Shown here piece by piece: positions 8,220 to 17,230 of a stretch of 64,000 nucleotides of DNA. The number at the start of each line of letters is the position of its first letter. Position 1 is the first letter of the stretch. Origin of the DNA: Streptomyces endocoffeicus (GTDB lineage Bacteria; Actinomycetota; Actinomycetes; Streptomycetales; Streptomycetaceae); contig NZ_JAERRG010000025.1 in the NCBI RefSeq assembly GCF_016741935.1, positions 95,971-159,970 on the forward strand, read 5' to 3'. The translations under genes and the position numbers were made by a program. A model generated the notes under the pieces. It was not told where the DNA came from. It did no database searches and worked only from the letters and a program-made list of their open reading frames with translations.

Positions 8220-9710
8220 TCAGTCCTCCGACTGAGCTTCCCACCACTCCTGAAGCGCGGAGATCGCGGCGTCCCTCGCCATCGGGCCGTGCTCCAGCCG
8301 CAGCTCCAGCAGATGCTTGTACGCCTTGCCGACCTGCGGCCCCGGCGGAATGCCGAGGATCTTCATGATCTCGTTGCCATCCAGATCCGGGCGGATCGAA
8401 TCCAGTTCTTCCTGCTCCTGCAGCCGGGCGATCCGCTCCTCGAGGCCGTCGTACGCACGCGAGAGCGCCACCGCCTTCCGCCGGTTGCGTGTGGTGCAGT
8501 CCGAGCGGGTCAGCTTGTGCAGCCGGTCAAGCAGCGGCCCGGCGTCACGGACATAGCGGCGGACCGCGGAGTCGGTCCATTCCCCCGTGCCATAGCCGTG
8601 GAAGCGCAGATGCAGCTCGACCAGGTGGGAGACATCCTTGATCAGCTCGTTGGAGTACTTGAGCCTCGTCATCCGGTACCTGGTCATCTTGGCCCCCACC
8701 ACCTCGTGGTGGTGGAAGGAGACCCGGCCGTCCTTCTCGAAGCGGCGCGTCTTGGGCTTGCCGATGTCATGCAGCAGCGCGGCCAGCCGCAGCGTCAGAT
8801 CGGGGCCCTCGGTCTCCAGGTCGATGGCCTGGTCCAGCACCGTCAGCGAGTGCTCGTAGACATCCTTGTGGCGGTGATGCTCATCGCGCTCCAGGCGCAG
8901 CGCCGGAAGCTCCGGCAGAACGCGGTCGGCGAGCCCGGTCTCCACCAGCAGCCGAAGCCCCTTGCGGGGGTGATCGGCCAGGATGAGCTTGTTGAGCTCA
9001 TCACGCACCCGCTCCGCCGAGACGATGTCGATGCGCTCGGCCATCGCCGTCATCGCGGCGACCACCTCGGGGGCCACCTCGAAGTCCAGCTGCGCGGCGA
9101 AGCGCGCGGCACGCATCATCCGCAGCGGATCGTCGGAGAAGGACTCCTCGGGCGTCCCCGGAGTGCGCAGCACCCGGGCGGCGAGGTCCTCCAGACCGTG
9201 GTGCGGGTCGATGAACTCCTTCTGCGGAAGCGCCACCGCCATCGCGTTGACCGTGAAGTCCCGACGGACCAGGTCCTCCTCGATGGAGTCGCCGTAGGAC
9301 ACTTCGGGCTTCCGAGATGTCCGGTCATAGGCTTCTGACCGATAAGTCGTGATTTCGATCTGGAAGCTCTGCTCCGACCCGCTTCCTGGCGACATGCCCT
9401 TTCGGCAGCCGACCGTACCGAAGGCGATGCCGACGTCCCAGACCGCGTCCGCCCAGGGCCGTACGATCTTCAGCACCTCGTCCGGCCGGGCGTCCGTCGT
9501 GAAATCCAGATCGTTACCGAGCCGGCCGAGCAGCGCGTCCCGTACCGAGCCGCCGACCAGGGCCAGGCGGAAACCCGACTGCTGGAAACGACGGGCGAGA
9601 TCGTCGGCAACGGGAGAGACCCGCAGGAGTTCGCCCACGGCGCGGCGCTGCACCTGGCTGAGCTCGTTGGTCGACTGCGGGGATCGGCTGTCATTGTTGG
9701 CGTTCGGCAC
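8220..9710 (-). CDS. cca: CCA tRNA nucleotidyltransferase
   Basis: Adds or repairs the 3' CCA end of tRNAs. The 496 residues start with a class II nucleotidyltransferase head: LALVGGSVRDALLGR and the metal-binding LDFTTDARPDE (DxD-like) near residue 75. RNA-binding helices follow, then an HD domain with LLHDIGKPKTR and a following HHHE segment. The chosen GTG at 9710 (PNANNDSRSP) gives the usual N terminus; the ribosome-binding site is weak, so a longer start is possible. At least tRNA-Ile and tRNA-Ala in this window lack an encoded CCA end, consistent with need for this enzyme. Confidence 0.93.
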   Translation of the reverse strand: MPNANNDSRSPQSTNELSQVQRRAVGELLRVSPVADDLARRFQQSGFRLALVGGSVRDALLGRLGNDLDFTTDARPDEVLKIVRPWADAVWDVGIAFGTVGCRKGMSPGSGSEQSFQIEITTYRSEAYDRTSRKPEVSYGDSIEEDLVRRDFTVNAMAVALPQKEFIDPHHGLEDLAARVLRTPGTPEESFSDDPLRMMRAARFAAQLDFEVAPEVVAAMTAMAERIDIVSAERVRDELNKLILADHPRKGLRLLVETGLADRVLPELPALRLERDEHHRHKDVYEHSLTVLDQAIDLETEGPDLTLRLAALLHDIGKPKTRRFEKDGRVSFHHHEVVGAKMTRYRMTRLKYSNELIKDVSHLVELHLRFHGYGTGEWTDSAVRRYVRDAGPLLDRLHKLTRSDCTTRNRRKAVALSRAYDGLEERIARLQEQEELDSIRPDLDGNEIMKILGIPPGPQVGKAYKHLLELRLEHGPMARDAAISALQEWWEAQSED

Positions 9711-9772
9711 AACAGAACAGGGTACGTGGCCGTGCGCCCCCGGGACTCCACCCCCGATGCGGCCACCACTGC

Positions 9773-9825
9773 GTAACGATCTTGTGGAGCCCTCCACAGC
9801 ACTTCGTCACAGCGGGCATCGTTAC
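9773..9825. promoter_or_regulatory. nested inverted repeats in the cca / envelope-operon intergenic region
   Basis: GTAACGAT at 9773-9780 is mirrored by ATCGTTAC at 9818-9825. Between them lies a perfect TGTGGAG-CC-CTCCACA palindrome (9783-9798). The region separates divergent cca and the DUF6049-murJ-sigM operon, so these may be regulator sites; the regulator is unknown. Confidence 0.4.
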
Positions 9826-9890
9826 CATTTCGTGGACGCACATTGCGACGACCACTGACGACCTACTGACGACAAGGGACGGGCGAGCGC

Positions 9891-12248
9891 GTGGCCGATG
9901 CGGCAGACCTCCGGGGGACAACTTCCGCTCGTGCCCGGCGATGGTTGCGGCGCACGGCGGCCCTGCTGGCCGCGGCGCCGATGCTCGCGGGCCTGACACA
10001 GATTCCGGCGGCACCCGCCGCCCACGCCGAGAGCAAGGCCACGGGCTCGCGATCGGTGGATGTCTCCATCACCTCACTGACCCCCACCGCGCCGGAGAAG
10101 AGCGACACTCTCACCGTCAGTGGCACCGTCACCAACGACACCAAGGGCACGGTCTCGGGGGCTCGGGTGGGCCTCCGCGTCGGCCCGACCATGAGCGGCC
10201 GCAGCGCGATCGACACCACGGCCCACCGCACCGGCTATACGGAGGGGCTCGACGGCACCGAGATCGACGGCAAATACGCCAAGAAGATCGGCAAACTGGC
10301 GGCCGGCACCAGCCGTGACTTCTCCCTCTCCATACCGGTGGATCAGCTGCACCTGGGGGAGAACGGGGTCTACCAGCTCGGCGTCTCGCTCACCGGCGGC
10401 ACCTCCAGTCAGCCCTGGCCGCAGGTGCTGGGCATCGAGCGGACCTTCCTGCCCTGGCAGTCGGGCCCGTCCCAGAAGAAGTCCCAGCTCACCTATCTGT
10501 GGCCGCTGATCTCCGCCACCCATGTGACCGCCCGCACGGACAACGACGAGGACCGCACCCCGATCTTCCGGGACGACCGCCTGGCCAAGGAGCTGGCCCC
10601 GGGCGGCCGGCTGCAGCAGATGGTCGCCCTGGGGAAGAACCTCCCCATCACCTGGGTGATCGACCCCGACCTGCTCGCCACGGTCGACGCGATGACCAAG
10701 AAGTACGAGGTCCAGAACCCCTCGGGCAACGGCACCAGGGCGGGCCGCGGCCAGACCGTCGCCAAGCAGTGGCTGGACTCCCTCCAGAAGGCCGTGGACG
10801 GCAAGCAGGTCGTCGCGCTGCCGTTCGCCGACCCCGACCTCGCCTCGCTCGCCCACCGCGGTAAGAACGTCACCGGCGCCCTCAGCCACCTCCAGGGCGC
10901 CACCGACCTCGCCTCGACGACCGTGGAGACCATCCTCGGAGTGCGGCCGCGCACGGACTTCGCCTGGCCCGTCGAGGGCGCGGTCGACTCCTCGATCGTG
11001 GACGTCGCCACCTCCGCGGGCGCCCACAACGTGATCGCCCGCAGCGACAGCCTGCGCGAGACCGGCGGACTCCCCTACACCCCCACCGCGGCCCGCCAGA
11101 TCGGCGGCGGCAACACGGCGGTGGTCGCCGACGCGCGGCTGTCGACGGCCTTCACCGGCGACATGTCCAAGGCGGAGAACTCCACCCTCGCCATCCAGCA
11201 GTTCCTGGCCCAGAGCCAGATGATCAACCTGCAGGCGCCGGACAGGCAGCGCAGCATCGTGGTCGCCCCCCAGCGGACGCCCACCACGAGTCAGGCGCAG
11301 GCCATGGCGGCGGCCATGGAGGGCCTCTCCGGGCAGTGGACGCAGCCGCTGAGCCTGGGGCAGGCCGCGAAGGCCAAGCCCGACCCGAGCGCCACCCAGC
11401 GGGTGCCGAGCACCCGCTCCTACCCCCGGTCGCTGCGCGCGCGGGAGCTGCCCACCGAGGCGTTCGACCGGATCCAGGAGACCCAGGAGACCCTGGACAA
11501 TTTCGAGCCGATCCTGACCGCCAAATACCGGGTGGTCACCCCCTTCGGGAACGCGATCAGGCGCGAGATGTCGACCTCGTGGCGCAGCGAGGCACAGAAC
11601 GCGACCGGCTTCCGGCACGACGTGCAGACCTATCTCTCCGGGCTCACCAGGAAGGTGCGCCTGGTCCCGAAGACGGACATGACCCTCTCCGGGCGCAGCG
11701 CGACCGTCCCGGTGACCGTCCAGAACAACCTGGTGCAGAGCGTCGAGCTGCGGCTCGTCCTGCGCTCCCAGCAGGGCAACCGGCTTGCGGTCAGCGACCC
11801 TCAGCTGGTCAATGTGGAGGGCGGCCACAGCCAGTCCGTGAAGTTCGGGACCACGGCCAACGCGAACGGCCCGGTGTGGGTCTCGGCGCAGCTCTACACC
11901 CCGGACGGCCAGCCGTACGGCAACGAGATGATGTTCGAGGTGAATGTCACCGAAATCACGTCGACCGTGATTCTCGTGATCGCCGGCGGTGTGCTGCTGC
12001 TGGTCCTCGCCGGTGTCCGGATCTATGTCCAGCGCAAGCGCGCGGCCGCCAGGAGCGGTGAGGACGGCGGGGACGGGGAAGACGCCGAGGAGGCGCACGG
12101 GCAGGATGAGGACGACAGCGAGGCCCCGGAGAACGACCGGTGTGACCCCGCACACGCTCTCGTGCCCGAGCAGCCGAGTGACCCGGCGCCGGACACCGGA
12201 TCGCAAAGCGCTGGCCCGTCCGGCTCGGGTGAGAAAGTGGACCATTGA
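9891..12248 (+). CDS. DUF6049-family secreted membrane-anchored protein
   Basis: 785 residues. The N terminus is a Sec-type signal: Arg-rich start, hydrophobic LLAAAPMLAGL, and an AHA-type cleavage site near residue 47. A long extracytoplasmic part follows, with a beta-sandwich-like segment (SITSLTPTAPEKSDTLTVSG). One C-terminal membrane helix (about 687-708, VILVIAGGVLLLVLAGV) leads to a charged Glu/Asp-rich cytoplasmic tail. This family is actinobacterial and usually sits directly before murJ, as here (48-base gap). The function is unknown; position suggests a role in envelope assembly. The GTG start at 9891 has only a moderate ribosome-binding sequence. Confidence 0.85.
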   Translation: MADAADLRGTTSARARRWLRRTAALLAAAPMLAGLTQIPAAPAAHAESKATGSRSVDVSITSLTPTAPEKSDTLTVSGTVTNDTKGTVSGARVGLRVGPTMSGRSAIDTTAHRTGYTEGLDGTEIDGKYAKKIGKLAAGTSRDFSLSIPVDQLHLGENGVYQLGVSLTGGTSSQPWPQVLGIERTFLPWQSGPSQKKSQLTYLWPLISATHVTARTDNDEDRTPIFRDDRLAKELAPGGRLQQMVALGKNLPITWVIDPDLLATVDAMTKKYEVQNPSGNGTRAGRGQTVAKQWLDSLQKAVDGKQVVALPFADPDLASLAHRGKNVTGALSHLQGATDLASTTVETILGVRPRTDFAWPVEGAVDSSIVDVATSAGAHNVIARSDSLRETGGLPYTPTAARQIGGGNTAVVADARLSTAFTGDMSKAENSTLAIQQFLAQSQMINLQAPDRQRSIVVAPQRTPTTSQAQAMAAAMEGLSGQWTQPLSLGQAAKAKPDPSATQRVPSTRSYPRSLRARELPTEAFDRIQETQETLDNFEPILTAKYRVVTPFGNAIRREMSTSWRSEAQNATGFRHDVQTYLSGLTRKVRLVPKTDMTLSGRSATVPVTVQNNLVQSVELRLVLRSQQGNRLAVSDPQLVNVEGGHSQSVKFGTTANANGPVWVSAQLYTPDGQPYGNEMMFEVNVTEITSTVILVIAGGVLLLVLAGVRIYVQRKRAAARSGEDGGDGEDAEEAHGQDEDDSEAPENDRCDPAHALVPEQPSDPAPDTGSQSAGPSGSGEKVDH

Positions 12249-12296
12249 GCAATGCCGGGGCCGGTGGGCCGCAGTGGACGATGAGGTGGGGTAGCG

Positions 12297-14678
12297 ATGA
12301 ACGCGCCGTATGACGGTGATGGCCGAGTGCCACCGCCGCCACAGCCGTCCCCTCACGGCCCCCACGACCCTTACGGACAGGAGCCGCACCAGCGGGATCC
12401 GTATCTGGGCGACGCCCACCAGGCGCCCCCGGCCGATCCGCGTCAGTCGTACGGCCAGCAGTACTACGCACCGGATCCGTATCTGGACGACTCGTACTCG
12501 ACGGGCAGCTTCACGCCCTACCCGTATCCGACGCAGGATCGGTACGCCCACGATCCGCTGACGGACCCCCGGTACGACCGGCGCTCCGCCCACGCCCCGC
12601 AGCAGGACGGCTACCAGCAGCAGTACTACCAGCAGCCCCCCACACCGCAGGGCCCCGACCCGCGCGCCTGGTCCCCCGAGGCCGCCGCCGGCCACCAGGG
12701 CGCCACACAGCAGCCGTACACCGCCGATCAGGCGGGCCAGGGCTATCCGGGGGCCGGCGACGGCTACAGGGCGGGGGAGCAGCCGCAGCGGGACGCCTTC
12801 GCGCACCTCTACCGCGATCAGCAGCAGCCCTATGAGCCCCGGCCCGGCCAGGGCCAGGGCTATCCACAGGGCCCGGAGAACTACCCGCAGGGCCACGCGC
12901 CCGGTCAGGGGCAGGTGCCGTTCCCCGGACCGCCCAGATCGGCGGACGCCGGCGCGGCGGCCGCCGCCCCCACGGTGGCCGCCCCGGTGGTGACCGCCCC
13001 CGCGACCGAACCCGAGCCGAGGAAGCCCTCAGCGGGCAAGGGCCGCGCGTCCAGCGTGCTCCAGTCCAGCGCGCTGATGGCCGCGGGCACCCTGGTCTCC
13101 CGGCTCACCGGCTTCGTCCGGCAGATGGTGGTCCTCGCGGGCCTGGGCGCGGCCACCCTCGGTTCCACCTACGCCCTCGCCTACACGCTGCCGACAATGG
13201 TCTACATCCTCACCATCGGCGGCGGTCTGAACTCCGTCTTCGTCCCGCAGCTCGTGCGCGCGATGAAGGAGGACGACGACGGCGGCGAGGCTTTCGCCAA
13301 CCGGCTGCTCACCCTGGTGATGGTGGTGCTCGGCCTCCTGGTCGCAGTCACCGTGCTCGCCGCGCCGGTGCTGATCCGCGCGATGTCGCCGACCATCGCG
13401 GACAACCCCGCCGACAACGAGGTCGCGGTCACCTTCGCCCGCTACTGCCTGCCCACCATCTTCTTCATGGGCATTCACGTGGTGGTCGGCCAAATCCTCA
13501 ACGCCCGGGGCCGGTTCGGGGCGATGATGTGGACCCCCGTCCTGAACAACATCGTCATAATCTTCACCTTCGGCCTGTTCATCTGGGTGTTCGGCACCGC
13601 CGGCAGCTCCAAGATGGACACCACGACCATCACCGCCGAAGGCATCCGGCTGCTGGGCATGGGCACCCTGCTGGGGCTCGTCGTCCAGTCCCTGGCGATG
13701 TTCCCCTACCTGCGTGCCACCGGTTTCCGCTTCCGGCCGCGCTTCGACTGGCGCGGCCACGGCCTCGGCAAGGCCGCCAAGCTGGCCAAGTGGACGGTCC
13801 TGTTCGTCCTCGCCAACCAGGCGGGCGTGCTGGTCGTGACCCAGCTGTCCACCGCGGCCGGCGCCGAGGCCGAGAACCAGAACGCGCCGGGCATGAGCTT
13901 CGTCGGCTACTCCAGCGCCCAGCTCATCTGGGGCATGCCGCAGGCGATCATCACCGTCTCCGTCATGGCCTCGCTGCTGCCCCGGATCTCCCGGGCGGCC
14001 CACGACGGGGACGCCGGAGCGGTCCGCGACGACATCTCGCAGGGCCTGCGCACCTCCGCGGTCGCCATCGTCCCGCTCGCCTTCGGCTTCATCGCCCTGG
14101 GCATCCCCATGTGCACGCTCCTGTTCGGCGCCTCCGGCACCGACGCGGCCGTCTCCATGGGCTACATCCTCATGGCGTTCAGCCTGGGCCTGATCCCCTT
14201 CTCCGTGCAGTACGTCGTCCTCCGCGGCTTCTACGCCTACGAGGACACCCGCACCCCCTTCTACAACACGGTGATCATCGCCGCCGTCAACGCCGCCGGA
14301 TCCGGGCTCGCCTATCTCCTGCTCCCCGCCCGCTGGGCCGTCGCCGGTATGGCGGCCGCCTACGGCCTGGCCTACGCCATCGGCGTGGGTGTGGCCTGGA
14401 AGCGACTGCGCAACCGGCTGGGCGGCGATCTGGACGGCCCCCGCGTCGTGCGCACCTACACCCGCCTCGTCGGCGCCAGCGTCCCCGCCGCCCTCCTGGG
14501 CGGCGGCTCGGCCTACACCATCATGCAGACCCTCGGAATGGGTGTCGCCGGCTCCGTAGCGGCTTTGCTGGGCGGCGGTCTCGTTCTTATCGCGGTCTTC
14601 TACATTGCTGCGAAACGGATGCGCGTTGATGAGCTGACGGCCATGGTCGGTATGGTGCGCGGACGACTCGGACGCTGA
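12297..14678 (+). CDS. murJ: lipid II flippase MurJ with long disordered N terminus
   Basis: 793-residue MviN/MurJ protein that moves lipid-linked peptidoglycan precursor across the membrane. Residues 1-240 are cytoplasmic and rich in Gln, Pro, Tyr and Gly (repeats such as QQYYQQPP). From about 250 the MOP-superfamily core begins (SSALMAAGTLVSRLTGFVRQM) with about 14 helices. Unlike the mycobacterial homologue, the protein ends after the membrane core with no pseudokinase domain; that domain is encoded by the next gene. GGTGGGG precedes the ATG. Confidence 0.94.
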   Translation: MNAPYDGDGRVPPPPQPSPHGPHDPYGQEPHQRDPYLGDAHQAPPADPRQSYGQQYYAPDPYLDDSYSTGSFTPYPYPTQDRYAHDPLTDPRYDRRSAHAPQQDGYQQQYYQQPPTPQGPDPRAWSPEAAAGHQGATQQPYTADQAGQGYPGAGDGYRAGEQPQRDAFAHLYRDQQQPYEPRPGQGQGYPQGPENYPQGHAPGQGQVPFPGPPRSADAGAAAAAPTVAAPVVTAPATEPEPRKPSAGKGRASSVLQSSALMAAGTLVSRLTGFVRQMVVLAGLGAATLGSTYALAYTLPTMVYILTIGGGLNSVFVPQLVRAMKEDDDGGEAFANRLLTLVMVVLGLLVAVTVLAAPVLIRAMSPTIADNPADNEVAVTFARYCLPTIFFMGIHVVVGQILNARGRFGAMMWTPVLNNIVIIFTFGLFIWVFGTAGSSKMDTTTITAEGIRLLGMGTLLGLVVQSLAMFPYLRATGFRFRPRFDWRGHGLGKAAKLAKWTVLFVLANQAGVLVVTQLSTAAGAEAENQNAPGMSFVGYSSAQLIWGMPQAIITVSVMASLLPRISRAAHDGDAGAVRDDISQGLRTSAVAIVPLAFGFIALGIPMCTLLFGASGTDAAVSMGYILMAFSLGLIPFSVQYVVLRGFYAYEDTRTPFYNTVIIAAVNAAGSGLAYLLLPARWAVAGMAAAYGLAYAIGVGVAWKRLRNRLGGDLDGPRVVRTYTRLVGASVPAALLGGGSAYTIMQTLGMGVAGSVAALLGGGLVLIAVFYIAAKRMRVDELTAMVGMVRGRLGR

Positions 14679-14788
14679 TCATTGAGCACAACCATCGTCC
14701 GCCACCGTGTGTCGTGCATAGCGGCGGACTGTGGGCACAATTGTCTTGGCTCGGAGTAGGCGCAACGGATGGGGAGGCAGGAACGACG

Positions 14789-16504
14789 GTGGCGGAACGG
14801 AGCACGGCTGCCGTCGACGTGGCCGACAGCGGTGGAGAGGAGCCGCTGACCGCCAAGGCGGGTAAGGCCACGGCCGACGGGGCGGGGACGAAACAGAAGG
14901 TCGGCGAGGGGACAGAGGCCGCGGTCACCGACGATACGGGCGCCGCGGCCGAAGCGAACCCCCTCGAACTGCACAGCGGTCACAAGCTGGCCAGACGCTA
15001 CCGTCTGGAGGAGTGCGTCACCCGTCTGGACGGATTCAGCAGTTGGCGTGCTGTGGACGAGAAACTGCGGCGCGCCGTCGGGGTGCACATCGTGCCCGCG
15101 GACCATCCGCGCGCCAGGTCGGTGCTGGCCGCCGCCCGTTCCGCGGCCCTGTTGGGCGATCCCCGCTTCGTCCAGGTCCTCGACGCCGTCGAGGAGAACG
15201 ATCTTGTCTATGTCGTCCATGAGTGGCTTCCCGACGCCACCGAGCTCACCGCCGTGCTGGCCGCCGGGCCGCTCGAGCCGCACGACGCGTACCAACTGGT
15301 CAGCCAGGTCTCCCAGGCCATGGCCGCCGCCCACCGCGAGGGCCTGGCCCATCTGCGGCTGAACCCCGGCTCCGTGCTGCGCACCGAGTCCGGTCAGTAC
15401 CGCATCCGCGGACTGGCCGTCATGGCCGCCCTGCGTGGTATCAGCGTCGACCACCCCCAGCGCACCGACACCGAGGCGATCGGCGCGCTGCTGTACGCGG
15501 CGCTCACTCAGCGCTGGCCGTACGAGGCCGACGCCTACGGCCTCTCCGGGCTGCCCAAGGGCGTGGGCCTGATCGCCCCCGACCAGGTCCGCGCCGGAGT
15601 GCACCGCGGTCTGTCCGAGCTCGCGATGCGCGCGCTCGTCAACGACGGGGCCACCGCCTCCCGTCAGGACCAGCCCTGCACCACCCCCGAGGAGCTGGCC
15701 AAGGCCGTCGGGGCGATGCCGCGCATCCGGCCGCCGGAGCCCGCCTTCACCCCGTCCCAGGCGTACCAGCGCACGACGTACCAACAGGGTGTGTACGGCC
15801 AGCAGCCGAACCGCGGCGGCACCGCTCACATGGCCCGTCCGGCCGCTCCCGTGCCGCCTCCGCCGCCGCTGCAGAGCCGCACGGGCAAGGCCCTCAAGTG
15901 GACCGTCTCCGCCCTTCTGATCGCCGCTCTCGGCCTCGGCAGCTGGCAGCTCGCGGACACCCTCCTCAAGGAGGAGAACAAGTCCAGCCCGGGCAAGTCC
16001 ACCGGTGAGAAGGACGACGGCAAGGGCCTCAAGCTCGTGGGCAAGCCGCTCAGCATCGAGAGCGCCACGGAGTTCTCGCCGCTGGACGCGCCCTTCGCCC
16101 CGGACAAGGTCGATGGCGCCATCGACGGCGATACGGGCACCGCCTGGGTGACCAAGGAGTTCTACAACTACCCGAACTTCGGTAACCTGCCCAGGCGCAA
16201 GCAGGGCAGCGGCATCATCGTCGACCTCGGCAGCGCCAAAAGCGTCTCGAGCCTCGACATCGACTTCTACAGCGCCGGCCAGAAGGTGGAAGTCCTCGCC
16301 GCCGATCCCTCGGCATCCGACCCCACCTCACTCAGCGCCTTCTCCAAGCACCTCACCGATCTGAAGAGCGTCGGGAAGAAGCTGTCCACCGTTCTCGACG
16401 AGCCGGTACGGACGCGATACGTCCTGGTCCACATCACGGAGCTTCCGACCAGCACCCCCGATCGCTACCGTGGCGGCATCTCGGAGATCAAGGTCAAGGG
16501 CTGA
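14789..16504 (+). CDS. membrane pseudokinase with extracellular discoidin-like domain
   Basis: 571 residues. Residues ~62-315 have a Ser/Thr kinase fold but lack the catalytic residues. The HRD loop reads LAHLRLNPGS, the beta-3 lysine position is VGVHIV, and DFG is replaced by IRGLA. A proline-rich linker, one membrane helix (371-389) and an extracellular region with F5/8 (discoidin)-like features (420-560, including DGDTGTAWVTKEFYN) follow. Mycobacterial MurJ carries a comparable pseudokinase plus external domain that is phosphorylated by PknB and binds FhaA; here it is a separate protein after murJ. The GTG at 14789 is chosen for its GGGGAGG upstream. Confidence 0.85.
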   Translation: MAERSTAAVDVADSGGEEPLTAKAGKATADGAGTKQKVGEGTEAAVTDDTGAAAEANPLELHSGHKLARRYRLEECVTRLDGFSSWRAVDEKLRRAVGVHIVPADHPRARSVLAAARSAALLGDPRFVQVLDAVEENDLVYVVHEWLPDATELTAVLAAGPLEPHDAYQLVSQVSQAMAAAHREGLAHLRLNPGSVLRTESGQYRIRGLAVMAALRGISVDHPQRTDTEAIGALLYAALTQRWPYEADAYGLSGLPKGVGLIAPDQVRAGVHRGLSELAMRALVNDGATASRQDQPCTTPEELAKAVGAMPRIRPPEPAFTPSQAYQRTTYQQGVYGQQPNRGGTAHMARPAAPVPPPPPLQSRTGKALKWTVSALLIAALGLGSWQLADTLLKEENKSSPGKSTGEKDDGKGLKLVGKPLSIESATEFSPLDAPFAPDKVDGAIDGDTGTAWVTKEFYNYPNFGNLPRRKQGSGIIVDLGSAKSVSSLDIDFYSAGQKVEVLAADPSASDPTSLSAFSKHLTDLKSVGKKLSTVLDEPVRTRYVLVHITELPTSTPDRYRGGISEIKVKG

Positions 16505-16540
16505 CCCTCTACGGTCGGCCGAGAGGGGAGGGGCTCAACG

Positions 16541-17230
16541 TTGGACGACGCCACCATCGGCGGAGCGAGCGACGGCGAGCTCCTCGCCCGGCACGTCGAC
16601 GGCGACCCGGACGCCTTCAGCGAAATAGTGCGGCGCCACCGCGACAGACTCTGGGCGGTGGCGCTGCGCACCCTCGGCGACCGTGAGGAAGCGGCCGACG
16701 CGGTCCAGGACGCGCTCGTCTCCGCCTATCGCGCCGCCCACACCTTCCGGGGCCAGTCGGCCGTGACCACCTGGCTGCACCGCATCACGGTCAACGCCTG
16801 TCTGGACCGGGCCCGCAAGGCCGCCTCCCGTCGCACCTCCCCCGTCGACGACACCGAGCGGCTCGAACAACTCCTGGAACCCCATGAGTCGGCCGCCGCC
16901 CCCGCCGAACGGGGTGATCTCCACCGCGAACTCCTCCAGGCGCTGCGCACCCTCCCTCCCGAGCAGCGCGCGGCCCTGGTGCTGGTCGATATGCAGGGCT
17001 ACCCCGTCGCGGAGGCGGCGAAGGTCCTGGACGTACCCACCGGCACCGTGAAGAGCCGCTGCGCCCGGGGCCGCGCACGACTGCTGCCCCTCCTCTCACA
17101 TCTCCACCCCAGTGGGAGGGGTAGCTCACCCTCGAGCATGGGAAGGAACCGGACGCAGGGGACGTCCGTCCCACCGACGGCAGGACCGAACGACACAGAT
17201 GCCGTGAAGGGCGGAGGTGGGCGAGCGTGA
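16541..17230 (+). CDS. sigM: ECF RNA polymerase sigma factor SigM
   Basis: 229-residue extracytoplasmic-function sigma factor. Region 2 spans about residues 25-95 (EIVRRHRDRLWAVALRTLGD, then the DAVQDALVSAYR helix and TWLHRITVNACLDRAR). Region 4 spans about 130-185 (LPPEQRAALVLVDMQGYPVAEA-type helix-turn-helix and TGTVKSRCARGRARL). The start is TTG at 16541 behind GGGGAGGGG. Its TGA overlaps the GTG of the anti-sigma gene (GTGA), so translation is coupled and the two proteins are made in proportion. Location behind murJ and the pseudokinase suggests a cell-envelope stress role. Confidence 0.93.
   Translation: MDDATIGGASDGELLARHVDGDPDAFSEIVRRHRDRLWAVALRTLGDREEAADAVQDALVSAYRAAHTFRGQSAVTTWLHRITVNACLDRARKAASRRTSPVDDTERLEQLLEPHESAAAPAERGDLHRELLQALRTLPPEQRAALVLVDMQGYPVAEAAKVLDVPTGTVKSRCARGRARLLPLLSHLHPSGRGSSPSSMGRNRTQGTSVPPTAGPNDTDAVKGGGGRA

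Noticed and set aside
10074..12896. 940-codon minus-strand frame across the DUF6049 gene and the start of murJ
   Set aside because: Antisense to genes with clear signal peptide, membrane segments and family match.
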